This document shows positions 18,456 through 27,335 of a stretch of 64,000 nt of DNA, one piece after another; position 1 is the first letter of the stretch; the number at the start of each line of letters is the position of its first letter. The stretch lies in the NCBI RefSeq assembly GCF_015160855.1, contig NZ_CP063373.1:2542001-2606000 (forward strand), given 5' to 3'. Made by a program: the position numbers and the translations under genes. This stretch comes from Streptomyces ferrugineus. Its GTDB lineage: Bacteria > Actinomycetota > Actinomycetes > Streptomycetales > Streptomycetaceae. The notes beneath the pieces are model-generated. The model was not told where the DNA came from. It searched no databases and saw only the letters and a program-made list of their open reading frames with translations.

Positions 18456-19093
18456 CCAACCCCAAGAAGGTCGTGGTCTTCGACTACGGCTTCGGCAACG
18501 TCCGCTCCGCCGAGCGCGCCCTCGCGCGCGCGGGTGCCGACGTCGAGATCACCCGTGACTTCGACAAGGCCATGAACGCCGACGGACTGCTGGTGCCGGG
18601 CGTCGGCGCCTTCGCCGCCTGTATGCGGGGGCTGAAGGAAGCGCGCGGCGACTGGATCGTCGAGCGCCGGCTGTCCGGCGGGCGCCCGGTGATGGGCATC
18701 TGCGTCGGCATGCAGATCCTGTTCGCGCGCGGCATCGAGCACGGCGTGGAGGCCGAGGGCCTCGGCGAGTGGCCGGGCTCGGTCGAGCCGTTGCAGGCCG
18801 ACGTCGTGCCCCACATGGGCTGGAACACCGTGGAGGCGCCGCCCGCCTCCGAGCTGTTCGCCGGTCTGGACGCGGACGCGCGCTTCTACTTCGTGCACTC
18901 CTACGCCGTCCACGACTGGACCCTTCAGACCGAGAACCCGGTGATGACCGCACCGCTGGTCACCTGGTCGACGCACGGCAAGCCCTTCGTGGCCGCCGTG
19001 GAGAACGGCGCCCTGTGGGCCACGCAGTTCCACCCCGAGAAGTCCGGCGACGCCGGAGCGCAGCTGCTCACCAACTGGATCGGAACCCTGTAG
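18452..19093 (+). CDS. hisH: Imidazole glycerol phosphate synthase subunit HisH (glutaminase)
   Basis: 213 residues from TTG at 18452, chosen because GGAGG lies 7 bases before it; GTG at 18446 would add two residues. Class I glutamine amidotransferase with the nucleophile C84 in [10 protein letters not shown] and the partners H194 and E196 in TQFHPEKSG. It releases ammonia from glutamine for HisF, with which it forms the HisHF synthase. The start codon overlaps the stop of the small membrane protein; priA begins 4 bp after its stop. HisF is three genes downstream. Confidence 0.95.
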   Translation: MTNPKKVVVFDYGFGNVRSAERALARAGADVEITRDFDKAMNADGLLVPGVGAFAACMRGLKEARGDWIVERRLSGGRPVMGICVGMQILFARGIEHGVEAEGLGEWPGSVEPLQADVVPHMGWNTVEAPPASELFAGLDADARFYFVHSYAVHDWTLQTENPVMTAPLVTWSTHGKPFVAAVENGALWATQFHPEKSGDAGAQLLTNWIGTL

Positions 19094-19097
19094 AGAC

Positions 19098-19823
19098 ATG
19101 GCCAAGCTCGAACTCCTCCCCGCCGTCGACGTCCGCGACGGACAGGCCGTCCGCCTCGTGCACGGCGAGTCCGGCACCGAGACCTCCTACGGCTCCCCGC
19201 TGGAGGCCGCCCTCGCCTGGCAGCGTTCGGGCGCCGAGTGGCTGCACCTGGTCGACCTGGACGCCGCCTTCGGCACCGGCGACAACCGGGAGCTGATCGC
19301 CGAGGTCGCGAAGGCGATGGACATCAAGGTCGAGCTGTCCGGCGGTATCCGTGACGACGCGTCGTTGGCCGCCGCTCTCGCGACGGGCTGCACCCGCGTG
19401 AACCTCGGCACGGCCGCCCTGGAGACCCCCGAGTGGGTCGCCAAGGTCATCGCCGAGCACGGCGACAAGATCGCGGTGGGTCTGGACGTACGGGGCACGA
19501 CGCTCCGCGGCCGTGGCTGGACCCGCGACGGCGGCGACCTCTACGAGACGCTGGAGCGCCTCAACAGCGAGGGCTGCGCGCGGTACGTCGTCACGGACAT
19601 CGCCAAGGACGGCACCCTCCAGGGCCCGAACCTGGAGCTGCTGAGGAACGTCTGCGCGGCGACGGACCGCCCCGTGGTCGCCTCCGGCGGCGTCTCGTCC
19701 CTGGACGACCTGCGGGCCATCGCCGAGCTGGTGCCGCTCGGTGTCGAGGGCTCCATCGTCGGGAAGGCCCTGTACGCGAAGGCGTTCACCCTGGAAGAGG
19801 CCTTGGAGGCTGTGTCGCGATGA
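19098..19823 (+). CDS. priA: Bifunctional HisA/TrpF isomerase PriA
   Basis: 241 residues, a (beta/alpha)8 barrel. In actinobacteria this enzyme performs both the HisA step (ProFAR isomerisation) and the TrpF step (phosphoribosylanthranilate isomerisation). The catalytic Asp pair is present: D11 in [10 protein letters not shown] and D171 in [13 protein letters not shown]. Phosphate-binding loops [10 protein letters not shown] and [12 protein letters not shown] are intact. No separate trpF occurs among the trp genes of this window, which agrees with dual use. The ATG is 4 bp after hisH; its stop overlaps the next start. Confidence 0.96.
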   Translation: MAKLELLPAVDVRDGQAVRLVHGESGTETSYGSPLEAALAWQRSGAEWLHLVDLDAAFGTGDNRELIAEVAKAMDIKVELSGGIRDDASLAAALATGCTRVNLGTAALETPEWVAKVIAEHGDKIAVGLDVRGTTLRGRGWTRDGGDLYETLERLNSEGCARYVVTDIAKDGTLQGPNLELLRNVCAATDRPVVASGGVSSLDDLRAIAELVPLGVEGSIVGKALYAKAFTLEEALEAVSR

Positions 19824-20215
19824 CATCGGATGCCGTACGGCGTGTGCAGAGCGGAAGTCCCTGGGAAGAGTCCTTCGGTTTCGCACGTGCCGTCGCGGCG
19901 GGCGATCGTGTGCTGGTGGCGGGCACGACCTCCTTCAAGGGCCATGTCCTGTACGGGGAGGGCGACCCGTACGAGCAGGCGAAGGTGGCGTTCACCGGCG
20001 CGCTGGAGGCGATCGCCGAGTTCGGGCTCGGCGTCGAGTCGGTGGTCCGGACCCGGATGTACCTGAGCCATCAGCGGGACGTCGACGAGGTGGCCCGGGC
20101 GCACAAGGACCTCTTCGACTCCGTGCGCCCGGTCTCGACCCTGGTGGTCGTGGAGGGCTTCGTCGACCCGCGCATCCTGGTCGAAGTAGAGATAGAAGCA
20201 TTCAGAGGACGTTAG
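19820..20215 (+). CDS. RidA family protein
   Basis: 131 residues from ATG at 19820, overlapping the priA stop by 4 bp. The Rid fold is recognisable from the ending [22 protein letters not shown], which includes the conserved Pro-Arg that binds enamine/imine carboxylates, and from [23 protein letters not shown]. RidA proteins hydrolyse reactive 2-aminoacrylate and related imines. Its place between priA and hisF suggests it protects or tidies PLP-dependent chemistry such as HisC, but that is inference. Family assignment is firm; the exact Rid subgroup is not. Confidence 0.9.
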   Translation: MTSDAVRRVQSGSPWEESFGFARAVAAGDRVLVAGTTSFKGHVLYGEGDPYEQAKVAFTGALEAIAEFGLGVESVVRTRMYLSHQRDVDEVARAHKDLFDSVRPVSTLVVVEGFVDPRILVEVEIEAFRGR

Positions 20216-20228
20216 AGGAGCCGGTTTC

Positions 20229-20984
20229 ATGACCCTGGCGGTCCGAGTCATCCCCTGCCTGGACGTGGACAACGGCCGGGTCGTCAAGGGTGTCAACTTC
20301 CAGAACCTGCGCGACGCGGGCGACCCCGTCGAGATGGCCAAGGTGTACGACACCGAGGGCGCCGACGAGCTGACGTTCCTGGACATCACCGCCTCGTCGG
20401 GCAACCGCGAGACGACGTACGACGTGGTGCGCCGCACCGCCGAGCAGGTGTTCATCCCGCTGACGGTCGGCGGCGGCGTCCGTACGGCCGAGGACGTGGA
20501 CAAGCTGCTGCGCGCGGGCGCGGACAAGGTGGGCGTGAACACGGCCGCCATCGCCCGGCCCGACCTGATCCGCGAGATCGCCGAGCGGTTCGGACGGCAG
20601 GTGCTGGTGCTGTCGGTGGACGCGCGGCGCACGCCTGAGGGCACCTTCGAGGTCACGACCCACGGCGGCCGCAAGGGCACCGGCATCGACGCCGTCGAGT
20701 GGGCGCACCGGGCCGCCGAGCTGGGTGCGGGCGAGATCCTGCTCAACTCGATGGACGCGGACGGCACGAAGGACGGCTACGACCTGGAGATGATCCGGGC
20801 CGTGCGCAAGCACGTCACGGTCCCGGTGATCGCCTCCGGCGGCGCCGGCAAGCTCGCGGACTTCGCGCCGGCCGTCGAGGCGGGGGCGGACGCGGTGCTG
20901 GCGGCGTCGGTGTTCCACTTCGGGGATCTGCGGATCGGCGAGGTGAAGGACGCGTTGCGGGGGGCGGGGCACCCCGTGCGCTGA
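20229..20984 (+). CDS. hisF: Imidazole glycerol phosphate synthase subunit HisF (cyclase)
   Basis: 251 residues from ATG at 20229 with AGAGGAG upstream. A (beta/alpha)8 barrel with the catalytic D12 in [16 protein letters not shown] and the second acid in the strand LVLSVDAR; phosphate loops [13 protein letters not shown] and [13 protein letters not shown] are intact. Uses HisH-derived ammonia to form imidazole glycerol phosphate and AICAR. It is the last gene of the his operon and is followed by a hairpin with a short T tract. Confidence 0.97.
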   Translation: MTLAVRVIPCLDVDNGRVVKGVNFQNLRDAGDPVEMAKVYDTEGADELTFLDITASSGNRETTYDVVRRTAEQVFIPLTVGGGVRTAEDVDKLLRAGADKVGVNTAAIARPDLIREIAERFGRQVLVLSVDARRTPEGTFEVTTHGGRKGTGIDAVEWAHRAAELGAGEILLNSMDADGTKDGYDLEMIRAVRKHVTVPVIASGGAGKLADFAPAVEAGADAVLAASVFHFGDLRIGEVKDALRGAGHPVR

Positions 20985-20994
20985 CGGTGGGCTG

Positions 20995-21028
20995 AGCCCC
21001 GGTCGCCCTTGGGATGGCCGGGGCTTTC
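20995..21028 (+). terminator. Hairpin terminator after hisF
   Basis: AGCCCCGG (20995-21002) and CCGGGGCT (21018-21025) form an 8-bp stem with a 15-base loop, followed by TTTCTC. It lies 11 bp after the hisF stop and just before the palindromic promoter region of the next unit. Confidence 0.65.
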
Positions 21029-21036
21029 TCGTGGGC

Positions 21037-21090
21037 AGATGCGAAAGAGAAGTTGCGCAAAATATATTGTGCAATTTTTCTTTCGCATCT
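21037..21090. promoter_or_regulatory. 54-bp imperfect palindrome, probable operator of the ArsR-type regulator
   Basis: The two halves match at 23 of 27 positions around a centre at 21063/21064. Outer arms are AGATGCGAAAGA and TCTTTCGCATCT; the inner part is TTGCGCAA-AATATA-TTGTGCAA. It is the most AT-rich spot of the region, ends 11 bp before the regulator's ATG, and most likely contains the promoter that the regulator controls. Confidence 0.7.
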
Positions 21091-21101
21091 ACGGTGGGGG
21101 C

Positions 21102-21692
21102 ATGACGGACAAGGAACGAGGCCGCCGCATCACGGACGTGGGCACGATGAAGGCCCTCGCGCACCCGCTGCGCATGCGGCTGTACCGGAACCTGATGCTG
21201 GCGCGCGTCGCCACCGCCTCACAGCTGGCCGAGCTGGTCGACGAGGCCGTCTCACTGGTCAGCTACCACCTGCGCAAGCTCGCCGAGCACGGATTGATCG
21301 AGGAGGCCGAGCCGCAGCGCGCGGACGGCCGGGAGCGCTGGTGGCGGCCCGCCTCCGACGGCGTGAGCATCCACGACGAGGACTTCCGGGAGGCCCCCGA
21401 GGCGGCGGCCGCTCACACGGCGGCGAGCCGGCTCTTCGCCGAGCAGCGCACGGACATGTACCGCCGCTGGCTCGACGAGCGGACCCACTGGGGCCCCGAG
21501 TGGAACCAGGCGGCCCAGTCCTCCGAGTCCGCGCTGCGCCTCACCGCGGACGAACTGGACGAGCTGAACAGGGAGATGCTCGCGCTGGTCCACAGGTACG
21601 ACGAGCACGGCCGGGCCGCCGAAGCCGCCGGCGACTTGGAGGGCCGCGAGAACGTCGCGGTGCACACGTACACCTTCCCGTTCCGCGCCTGA
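21102..21692 (+). CDS. ArsR-type winged-helix transcriptional regulator
   Basis: 196 residues from ATG at 21102 with GGTGGGGG just upstream. Residues about 15-85 form a winged helix-turn-helix (MKALAHPLRMRLYRNLM, ASQLAELVDEAVSLVSYHLRKLAEHGLIEE, then a wing with ERWWRPASDG). No metal-binding Cys pair is present, so it is not a classic metal sensor; the C-terminal 110 residues are a helical effector or dimerisation part. It is followed after 14 bp by an MFS transporter and preceded by a large palindrome, the arrangement of a local repressor that controls its own exporter. Inducer unknown. Confidence 0.9.
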   Translation: MTDKERGRRITDVGTMKALAHPLRMRLYRNLMLARVATASQLAELVDEAVSLVSYHLRKLAEHGLIEEAEPQRADGRERWWRPASDGVSIHDEDFREAPEAAAAHTAASRLFAEQRTDMYRRWLDERTHWGPEWNQAAQSSESALRLTADELDELNREMLALVHRYDEHGRAAEAAGDLEGRENVAVHTYTFPFRA

Positions 21693-21706
21693 GAGGACCC
21701 CCTCCC

Positions 21707-22957
21707 GTGACCGCCACGCTCCTGGCCCCGTCCGACGGCATCGAACGACCCGCCCACCGCGACGGCAACGTCCTGCGCTGGCTCACCGCCTACACCGCCT
21801 CGATGACGGGCGACAGCGTCTACTACATCGCCCTGTCCTGGGCAGCCGTACAGGCCGGTTCGCCCTCGCAGGCCGGAGTGGTCATGGCGGTGAGCGCCCT
21901 GCCCCGGGCCCTGCTGATGCTGGGCGGGGGAGTGATCGCCGACCGGCTGGGGCCACGCAGGGTCGTCATAGGCAGCGACGCGATGCGCTGCGCGGCCGTG
22001 CTCGCGGTCGCGGCACTCCTGTTCCTCACCACGCCCGGACTGTGGCCGCTGGCCCTGCTGGCCCTCGTCTTCGGCACCGTCGACGCCGTGTTCATGCCGG
22101 CCGTGGGGGCCCTCCCCGCGCGCGTGACGAGCCGCGGGCAGCTCGCGCGCGTGCAGGGCATGCGCGGGCTCGCCATCCGCTTCGCGAGCGTCGTCGGCGC
22201 CCCGCTCGGCGGGCTGGCCGTGGCGGTCGGGGGCGCGGCCGCCGCGTTCGCCCTCGCGGGGCTGCTGATCGCCGTGTCGGTGCCACTGCTGGTCTTCGTA
22301 CGGGTGCGGGAGTTGCCCTCCGACGACAGGGCCGCCTCTCAGCGCGACACCGCCTGGCGCGATCTGACGGCCGGTCTCGGCCACATCCGCCGACACCGCG
22401 TGCTCGCCCCGCTGATGGTGGCCATCGCCCTCGGAGACCTCGGCTTCGTCGGTCCGCTCAACGTCGGGCTGACCCTGCTCGCCGACGAGCGCGGCTGGGG
22501 CGCTTCCGGGATGGGCTGGGTGCTCGGCGGGTTCGGCGTCGGCGCGGGCGCCGCGTCCCTGCTGCTGACCGTGCGCGGGCACCTGCCGCACGCCGGGCGG
22601 GTGGCGGCGTACAGCATTCTCGGCGGGTCGGTCGCGATCGGCGCCCTGGCTTTCGCCCCGAACGTCGTCACGGCCATCGGCGTCGCCCTGCTCATCGGAC
22701 TGCTCGCCGGACTCAGCGGGGCCATGTGCGGGGCCCTGCTCCAGACCCAGGCCGACCCCGCCTACCTGGGCCGCGTCACCGCCGTCTCCTCACTGGTCAG
22801 CCTCGGCTTCGCACCGCTGAGCATGCCGCTGTGCGCCGCCGCCATCGGGGCCTGGGGCACCGGACCGGTCTTCGTGGTCAGCGCGGCGGTGTGCGGGCTC
22901 GGCGGGGTCGTCGTCCTGGGCGTGCGCGACCTGCGGTGCGCGGAGCTGCCGAAGTGA
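21707..22957 (+). CDS. MFS transporter, probable drug exporter
   Basis: 416 residues from GTG at 21707. Twelve hydrophobic segments can be counted, with the MFS loop signature between the second and third (GGGVIADRLGPRRVVIGSD) and an ENTRE-type helix pattern (WLTAYTASMTGDSVYYIALS). The profile resembles MFS_3/EmrB-like multidrug exporters rather than sugar transporters. It is in an operon with the ArsR-type regulator. Its stop is 4 bp from the stop of a convergent gene. Substrate not deducible. Confidence 0.9.
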   Translation: MTATLLAPSDGIERPAHRDGNVLRWLTAYTASMTGDSVYYIALSWAAVQAGSPSQAGVVMAVSALPRALLMLGGGVIADRLGPRRVVIGSDAMRCAAVLAVAALLFLTTPGLWPLALLALVFGTVDAVFMPAVGALPARVTSRGQLARVQGMRGLAIRFASVVGAPLGGLAVAVGGAAAAFALAGLLIAVSVPLLVFVRVRELPSDDRAASQRDTAWRDLTAGLGHIRRHRVLAPLMVAIALGDLGFVGPLNVGLTLLADERGWGASGMGWVLGGFGVGAGAASLLLTVRGHLPHAGRVAAYSILGGSVAIGALAFAPNVVTAIGVALLIGLLAGLSGAMCGALLQTQADPAYLGRVTAVSSLVSLGFAPLSMPLCAAAIGAWGTGPVFVVSAAVCGLGGVVVLGVRDLRCAELPK

Positions 22958-22961
22958 CCCC

Positions 22962-23597
22962 TCAGATCCCCAACTGCTTCGTCTCGTGCAGCTTGGCGAT
23001 CGCGTCCTCGTCGCCGTCCAGCTCCACCTTGGCGGCGCTCTGCCGGCCGTAGGAGAACAGCAGCAGCTCCGACGGCTCGCCCGTCACCGTGACCACCGGC
23101 GTGCCCTTGTGGGCGACCGCCGTCTGGCCGTCGGGGCGGCGCAGCACCAGGCCGGTGGGGGCGCCGCGGCCCATCAGGCGGGCGGAGCGCTCCAGGCGGG
23201 ACCACAGGGCGTCCTGGAACACCGGGTCGAGCTCGCGCGGAGTCCAGTCCGGCTGGGCGCGGCGGACGTCCTCGGTGTGGACGTAGAACTCGATCGTGTT
23301 CGACGCCTCGTCGATCTGCTTGAGCTGGAAGGGCGAGAAGCGTGGCGGGCCGGTGCGGATGAGCTGGATCAGCTCCTCGTACGGCTTCGCCGCGAACTCC
23401 TCCATCGCCTTGTCCAGGCGCGGCGCGAGCTGCTTGATCAGAATTCCGGCGGCAGCGTCGGGGCGGCGCTCGCGCACCACCACGTGCGCGGCGAGATCAC
23501 GGGTCGTCCAGCCCTCGCAGAGGGTGGGGGCCTCGGGGCCCTCGGCCTCCAAGAGGTCGGCCAGGAGAAGTCGTTCACGCTTGGCGAAGGTCGACAT
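22962..23597 (-). CDS. TIGR03085-type maleylpyruvate isomerase-like metal-binding protein
   Basis: 211 residues from ATG at 23597 ([20 protein letters not shown]). The N-terminal half is the DinB/MDMPI four-helix domain; [22 protein letters not shown] carries the His expected to bind a divalent metal, and a second His occurs in [17 protein letters not shown]. The C-terminal half resembles the SCP2-like part ([17 protein letters not shown]). Related proteins are thiol-dependent, for example mycothiol-using, transferases or isomerases, but this subgroup has no proven function. It is divergent from hisI. Confidence 0.85.
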   Translation of the reverse strand: MSTFAKRERLLLADLLEAEGPEAPTLCEGWTTRDLAAHVVVRERRPDAAAGILIKQLAPRLDKAMEEFAAKPYEELIQLIRTGPPRFSPFQLKQIDEASNTIEFYVHTEDVRRAQPDWTPRELDPVFQDALWSRLERSARLMGRGAPTGLVLRRPDGQTAVAHKGTPVVTVTGEPSELLLFSYGRQSAAKVELDGDEDAIAKLHETKQLGI

Positions 23598-23680
23598 GCA
23601 GTCAGCCTACGACCACCTATCAGGTCCGCCCAGTGGACGGCTGCCCAGGGTTGTCAGTGGCACGCGGCACAATGGCTTCC

Positions 23681-24082
23681 ATGACCACCGGCACGCCCCG
23701 TCAGCCCAGCCCGCTGGACCCCGACATCACCGCGCGCCTCAAGCGCAGCGCGGACGGGCTCCTGCCCGCCATCGCCCAGCAGTACGACACCGGAGAGGTG
23801 CTGATGCTCGGCTGGATGGACGACGAGGCGCTGCATCGCACACTCACCACCGGCCGCTGCACCTACTGGTCGCGCAGCCGCCAGGAGTACTGGGTCAAGG
23901 GCGACACCTCCGGCCACTTCCAGTGGGTGAAGTCCGTGGCCCTCGACTGCGACGCCGACACCGTGCTGGTCAAGGTCGACCAGGTCGGCGCCGCCTGCCA
24001 CACCGGGGCGCGCACCTGCTTCGACGCCGATGTGCTGCTCAAGGACGGCGCCGGTTCCGGCACACCGGCCCGGGATCAGTAA
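23681..24082 (+). CDS. hisI: Phosphoribosyl-AMP cyclohydrolase
   Basis: 133 residues. ATG at 23681 is preferred; ATG at 23672 is also possible. CACAAT about 9 bases upstream with TTGTCA farther up suggests a short leader or leaderless start. The cyclohydrolase core is complete: [29 protein letters not shown], the metal-binding DCDADT and the Cys motif [12 protein letters not shown]. It catalyses the third step of histidine synthesis and lacks a fused HisE domain. trpE begins 11 bp after its stop, so a his and a trp gene share a transcript. Confidence 0.95.
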   Translation: MTTGTPRQPSPLDPDITARLKRSADGLLPAIAQQYDTGEVLMLGWMDDEALHRTLTTGRCTYWSRSRQEYWVKGDTSGHFQWVKSVALDCDADTVLVKVDQVGAACHTGARTCFDADVLLKDGAGSGTPARDQ

Positions 24083-24093
24083 GGTCGGCCGCC

Positions 24094-25581
24094 ATGGACC
24101 TCGAGACGTTCCGCAAGCTGGCCACCGACCGCCGTGTCATCCCGGTCACCCGCAAGCTCCTCGCCGACGGCGACACCCCGGTCGCCCTCTACCGCAAGCT
24201 CGCCGCCGAGCGCCCCGGCACGTTCCTGCTGGAGTCCGCGGAGAACGGCCGTTCCTGGTCCCGCTACTCGTTCGTGGGCGTCCGGTCCACCGGGACGCTC
24301 ACCGAGCGCGACGGACAGGCCCACTGGCTCGGCGTCCCGCCCGTCGGCGTCCCCGCCGAGGGCGACCCGCTCGCCGCCCTGCGCGCCACCATCGAGACCC
24401 TGCACACCCCGCGCGACCTCGCCCACGACCTGGGCCTGCCGCCCTTCACCGGCGGCATGGTCGGCTACCTCGGCTACGACATCGTGCGCCGCCTGGAGAA
24501 GATCGGCCCCGGCGAGCGAGACGATCTGAAGCTGCCCGAGCTGACCATGCTGCTCACCAGCGACCTCGCCGTCATGGACCACTGGGAGGGCTCCGTCCTG
24601 CTGATCGCCAACGCGATCAACCACAACGACCTCGACACGGGCGTCGACGAGGCCTACGCGGACGCGGTCGCCCGCCTGGACGCCATGGAGGCCGACCTCT
24701 CCCGCCCGGTCGCCCAGCCACCCGCCGTCCTGCCGCCCTCCGAGCTTCCCCAGTACACCGCCCGGTGGGGCGGCGAGGACTTCCAGGAGGCCGTCGAGGA
24801 CATCAAGGAGCGCATCCGGGCCGGGGAGGCCTTCCAGGTGGTCCCCTCCCAGCGCTTCGAAACGCCGTGCACGGCGAGCGCGCTGGACGTCTACCGGGTC
24901 CTCAGGGCGACCAACCCCTCGCCGTACATGTACCTGTTCCGCTTCGACGGCTTCGACGTCGTCGGCTCCTCGCCGGAAGCGCTGGTGAAGGTCGAGGACG
25001 GGAGGGCCATGGTCCATCCCATCGCCGGCACCCGGTGGCGCGGGGCCACCCCGCAGGAGGACCAGGCCCTCGCCGACGAACTGCTCGCCGACCCCAAGGA
25101 GCGCGCCGAGCACCTGATGCTGGTCGACCTGGGGCGCAACGACCTGGGGCGGGTCTGTGAGCCGGGCTCCGTCGAGGTCGTCGACTTCATGTCCATCGAG
25201 CGGTATTCGCACGTGATGCACATCGTCTCGACGGTGACGGGACGGGTCGCGCCGGGCCGCACCGCCTTCGACGTGCTGACGGCCTGCTTCCCGGCCGGCA
25301 CCCTCTCCGGCGCCCCCAAGCCCCGCGCGATGCAGATCATCGACGAACTCGAACCGTCCCGGCGCGGTCTGTACGGCGGCTGCGTGGGCTACCTCGACTT
25401 CGCGGGCGACTCCGACACCGCCATCGCCATCCGCACGGCCCTGCTGCGGGACGGCACGGCCTACGTCCAGGCCGGCGCGGGCATCGTCGCCGACTCGGAC
25501 CCGGTCGCCGAGGACACCGAGTGCCGCAACAAGGCGGCGGCGGTACTGCGAGCGGTACACACGGCGAACCGCCTCAAGTGA
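24094..25581 (+). CDS. trpE: Anthranilate synthase component I
   Basis: 495 residues from ATG at 24094 ([20 protein letters not shown]). The N-terminal domain has the LLES feedback motif ([17 protein letters not shown]) where tryptophan binds, and the C-terminal chorismate-binding domain has the conserved blocks [24 protein letters not shown] and [15 protein letters not shown]. Makes anthranilate from chorismate with ammonia from a TrpG subunit, which is not in the window. The frame runs on upstream through hisI but that part is a shadow. A strong hairpin follows. Confidence 0.97.
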   Translation: MDLETFRKLATDRRVIPVTRKLLADGDTPVALYRKLAAERPGTFLLESAENGRSWSRYSFVGVRSTGTLTERDGQAHWLGVPPVGVPAEGDPLAALRATIETLHTPRDLAHDLGLPPFTGGMVGYLGYDIVRRLEKIGPGERDDLKLPELTMLLTSDLAVMDHWEGSVLLIANAINHNDLDTGVDEAYADAVARLDAMEADLSRPVAQPPAVLPPSELPQYTARWGGEDFQEAVEDIKERIRAGEAFQVVPSQRFETPCTASALDVYRVLRATNPSPYMYLFRFDGFDVVGSSPEALVKVEDGRAMVHPIAGTRWRGATPQEDQALADELLADPKERAEHLMLVDLGRNDLGRVCEPGSVEVVDFMSIERYSHVMHIVSTVTGRVAPGRTAFDVLTACFPAGTLSGAPKPRAMQIIDELEPSRRGLYGGCVGYLDFAGDSDTAIAIRTALLRDGTAYVQAGAGIVADSDPVAEDTECRNKAAAVLRAVHTANRLK

Positions 25582-25622
25582 GCCGAGCGGGCGGCCGTTC
25601 GGACCCCGGGTGGCCGCTTCAT

Positions 25623-25656
25623 CCGAACCCCGGGTGACTGATCGTCCGGGGTTCGG
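25623..25656 (+). terminator. Hairpin after trpE, with a competing upstream copy of one arm
   Basis: CCGAACCCCGG and CCGGGGTTCGG form a perfect 11-bp stem with a 12-base loop, 42 bp after the trpE stop. Upstream at about 25598-25610 a near copy of the left arm (TTCGGACCCCGGGTGG) could also pair with the right arm. The structure ends 15 bp before the next GTG start, so it may act on that gene as well. Confidence 0.7.
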
Positions 25657-25671
25657 GTGATAGTGGAGTAC

Positions 25672-26304
25672 GTGACTGCTGTACCTCACCCCCGTTCCGA
25701 AGCCCCCGGTTCCGCCCGGGCCGGCCGTATGAGTCTCGCCCTCGCCCTGCTGTGCGGGGCGCTCGGCGCGGCCGTGGCGCTGCTCGCCACCCGGCAGCGC
25801 TGGTCGGAGGGCACCGTGACGGTGGCGGGCGGCCCGTTCCCCCTGACCGCCAACGGCAGTGACGTCACCGGCGTCCCCGCGGCCCTGGCGATAGTGGGGC
25901 TGGCCGCGCTCGTCGCCGTCTTCGCCGTCCGCCGGGCCGGCCGCCTCATGGTCGCCGGCCTGCTCGCGCTCTCCGGCGCCGGCACCGTCGCCGCCGCCCT
26001 GCTCGGCGCCTCCGACAGCACCGCGCTCGACGAGAAGGCCGCCAAGGCCTCCGGCGACACCGCGGCCACCGTCGACGCCCTCACCCACACCGCCTGGCCG
26101 TACGTCGCGGCCGTCGGCGGCGTCCTGATCCTGCTCGCCGGACTGCTGGCCCTGCGCTACGGCCGCCTGTGGCCCGGCATGTCCGGCCGCTACGAGCGCG
26201 GCGGCGCCCCCCGGCCGCGCCGCCGGGCCCAGCCCACCGACCCCGACCGGCCCGAGGAACTCTGGAAGGCCCTCGACCGGGGCGAGGACCCCACCGGAGC
26301 CTGA
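25672..26304 (+). CDS. TIGR02234-type tryptophan-associated membrane protein
   Basis: 210 residues from GTG at 25672; an in-frame GTG at 25657 overlaps the hairpin arm and is less likely. Four hydrophobic helices are visible (LALALLCGALGAAVALLA, ALAIVGLAALVAVFAV, LMVAGLLALSGAGTVAAALL, YVAAVGGVLILLAGLLAL) and a charged, Pro-rich tail ending ELWKALDRGEDPTGA. Members of this family sit next to trp genes in many actinobacteria, which prompted the name, but their role is not known. It lies between trpE and trpC here. Confidence 0.87.
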   Translation: MTAVPHPRSEAPGSARAGRMSLALALLCGALGAAVALLATRQRWSEGTVTVAGGPFPLTANGSDVTGVPAALAIVGLAALVAVFAVRRAGRLMVAGLLALSGAGTVAAALLGASDSTALDEKAAKASGDTAATVDALTHTAWPYVAAVGGVLILLAGLLALRYGRLWPGMSGRYERGGAPRPRRRAQPTDPDRPEELWKALDRGEDPTGA

Positions 26305-26418
26305 GCCGGGGGGGCACGCCGTGACCCCCCATCACCGCACGCCTGCGCGTGCGGGACAATGACAGCGAGCGACCGGCTCACCCACGTACGACACGTACAC
26401 AGCAACGAGGAGCAAGCA

Positions 26419-26670
26419 ATGGCGGGCAGCAGCCACGGTCACACCCCGGCCGCCTGGACCGGTGTCACGATCGCCTTCATCGGTTTCTGCGTGGCGGGCG
26501 CCTTCATGGTGCTGGACCAGCCCGCGGGCTTCTGGGCCGGCCTGGGCCTCACGGTCCTCGGTGGCGTCATCGGCTGGATCATGAGCGCGATGGGCATGGG
26601 CCAGCCCAAGGACGCCCACAAGGCGCTGCTCACCACGCAGCAGCGCGAGGCCGCGAGCGTCGAGAGCTGA
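26419..26670 (+). CDS. HGxxPAAW family small membrane protein
   Basis: 83 residues from ATG at 26419 with ACGAGGAG 6 bases upstream. The name-giving motif is at residues 6-13 (HGHTPAAW), followed by two membrane helices (WTGVTIAFIGFCVAGAFMVL and FWAGLGLTVLGGVIGWIM) and a charged tail. Found in actinobacteria beside trp genes; function unknown. It stands between the TIGR02234 and DUF2752 membrane proteins. Confidence 0.88.
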   Translation: MAGSSHGHTPAAWTGVTIAFIGFCVAGAFMVLDQPAGFWAGLGLTVLGGVIGWIMSAMGMGQPKDAHKALLTTQQREAASVES

Positions 26671-26758
26671 TCCACGTACGACTTCGCTGAGGGGCGACCC
26701 GGCACCGATGGAGTGCCAGGGGGCGCCCCTCACGCGTGTGCGGGGCACAATGCATGAC

Positions 26759-27202
26759 GTGAACGCCGACACCCAGAGGGTGACCGAGCCCCGTGCGGGC
26801 GCCGCCATGCCGGCGCGACTGGCCGCTCCGGCGGGCGTGCTCGCGGCCGTCGTCGGCGCCTTCGCCTACGTGGGCGCCGTCGACCCCAACGAACCCGGCC
26901 ACTACCCCGCCTGCCCGCTCCTGCAGTACACCGGCATCTACTGCCCCGGCTGCGGCGGACTGCGCAGCGCGCACGCCGTCGTCCACGGGGACTTCCCGGC
27001 CGCGCTCCAGGGCAACGCGCTCGCCGTCGCCGGCTATGCGCTCTTCGCCGTGGTGTGGACCGTCTGGGTGGTCCGCGCGGTGCGCGGGCGCCGCCCGCCG
27101 AGGATCGACCTCGGGCCGGTGCACCTGTGGACCGCCGGTACGTTGCTGCTGGTCTTCACCGTTGTCCGGAACCTGCCGTTCGGTGGCTGGCTCCACCCTT
27201 GA
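26759..27202 (+). CDS. DUF2752 family membrane protein
   Basis: 147 residues from GTG at 26759; ATG at 26750 is an alternative, and CACAAT at 26746 would fit a leaderless transcript. The DUF2752 signature is clear: CPLLQYTGIYCPGCGGLRS, in which a short Cys-rich loop follows the first helix. Three hydrophobic helices in total, and the end is NLPFGGWLHP. The conserved Cys-Pro-Gly-Cys-Gly-Gly suggests metal or thiol chemistry at the membrane, but the function is not established. Confidence 0.87.
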   Translation: MNADTQRVTEPRAGAAMPARLAAPAGVLAAVVGAFAYVGAVDPNEPGHYPACPLLQYTGIYCPGCGGLRSAHAVVHGDFPAALQGNALAVAGYALFAVVWTVWVVRAVRGRRPPRIDLGPVHLWTAGTLLLVFTVVRNLPFGGWLHP

Positions 27203-27335
27203 TCAACTCATGAACGTCCAGGTAGTGGGACCGGCGTCAACCGGATGCGAGGCCGACGCCCACCTACGGATACCATCGCAGTGACCACCGGTTTCGTACC
27301 GTTCACCGCCCACCGTCTGGAAGGGGGCCGCTCGC

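Noticed and set aside
24076..26088. Antisense 670-codon frame opposite trpE and the TIGR02234 gene
   Set aside because: Low-complexity Gly/Val/Asp/Arg composition, no domain, and complete overlap with conserved genes on the other strand.
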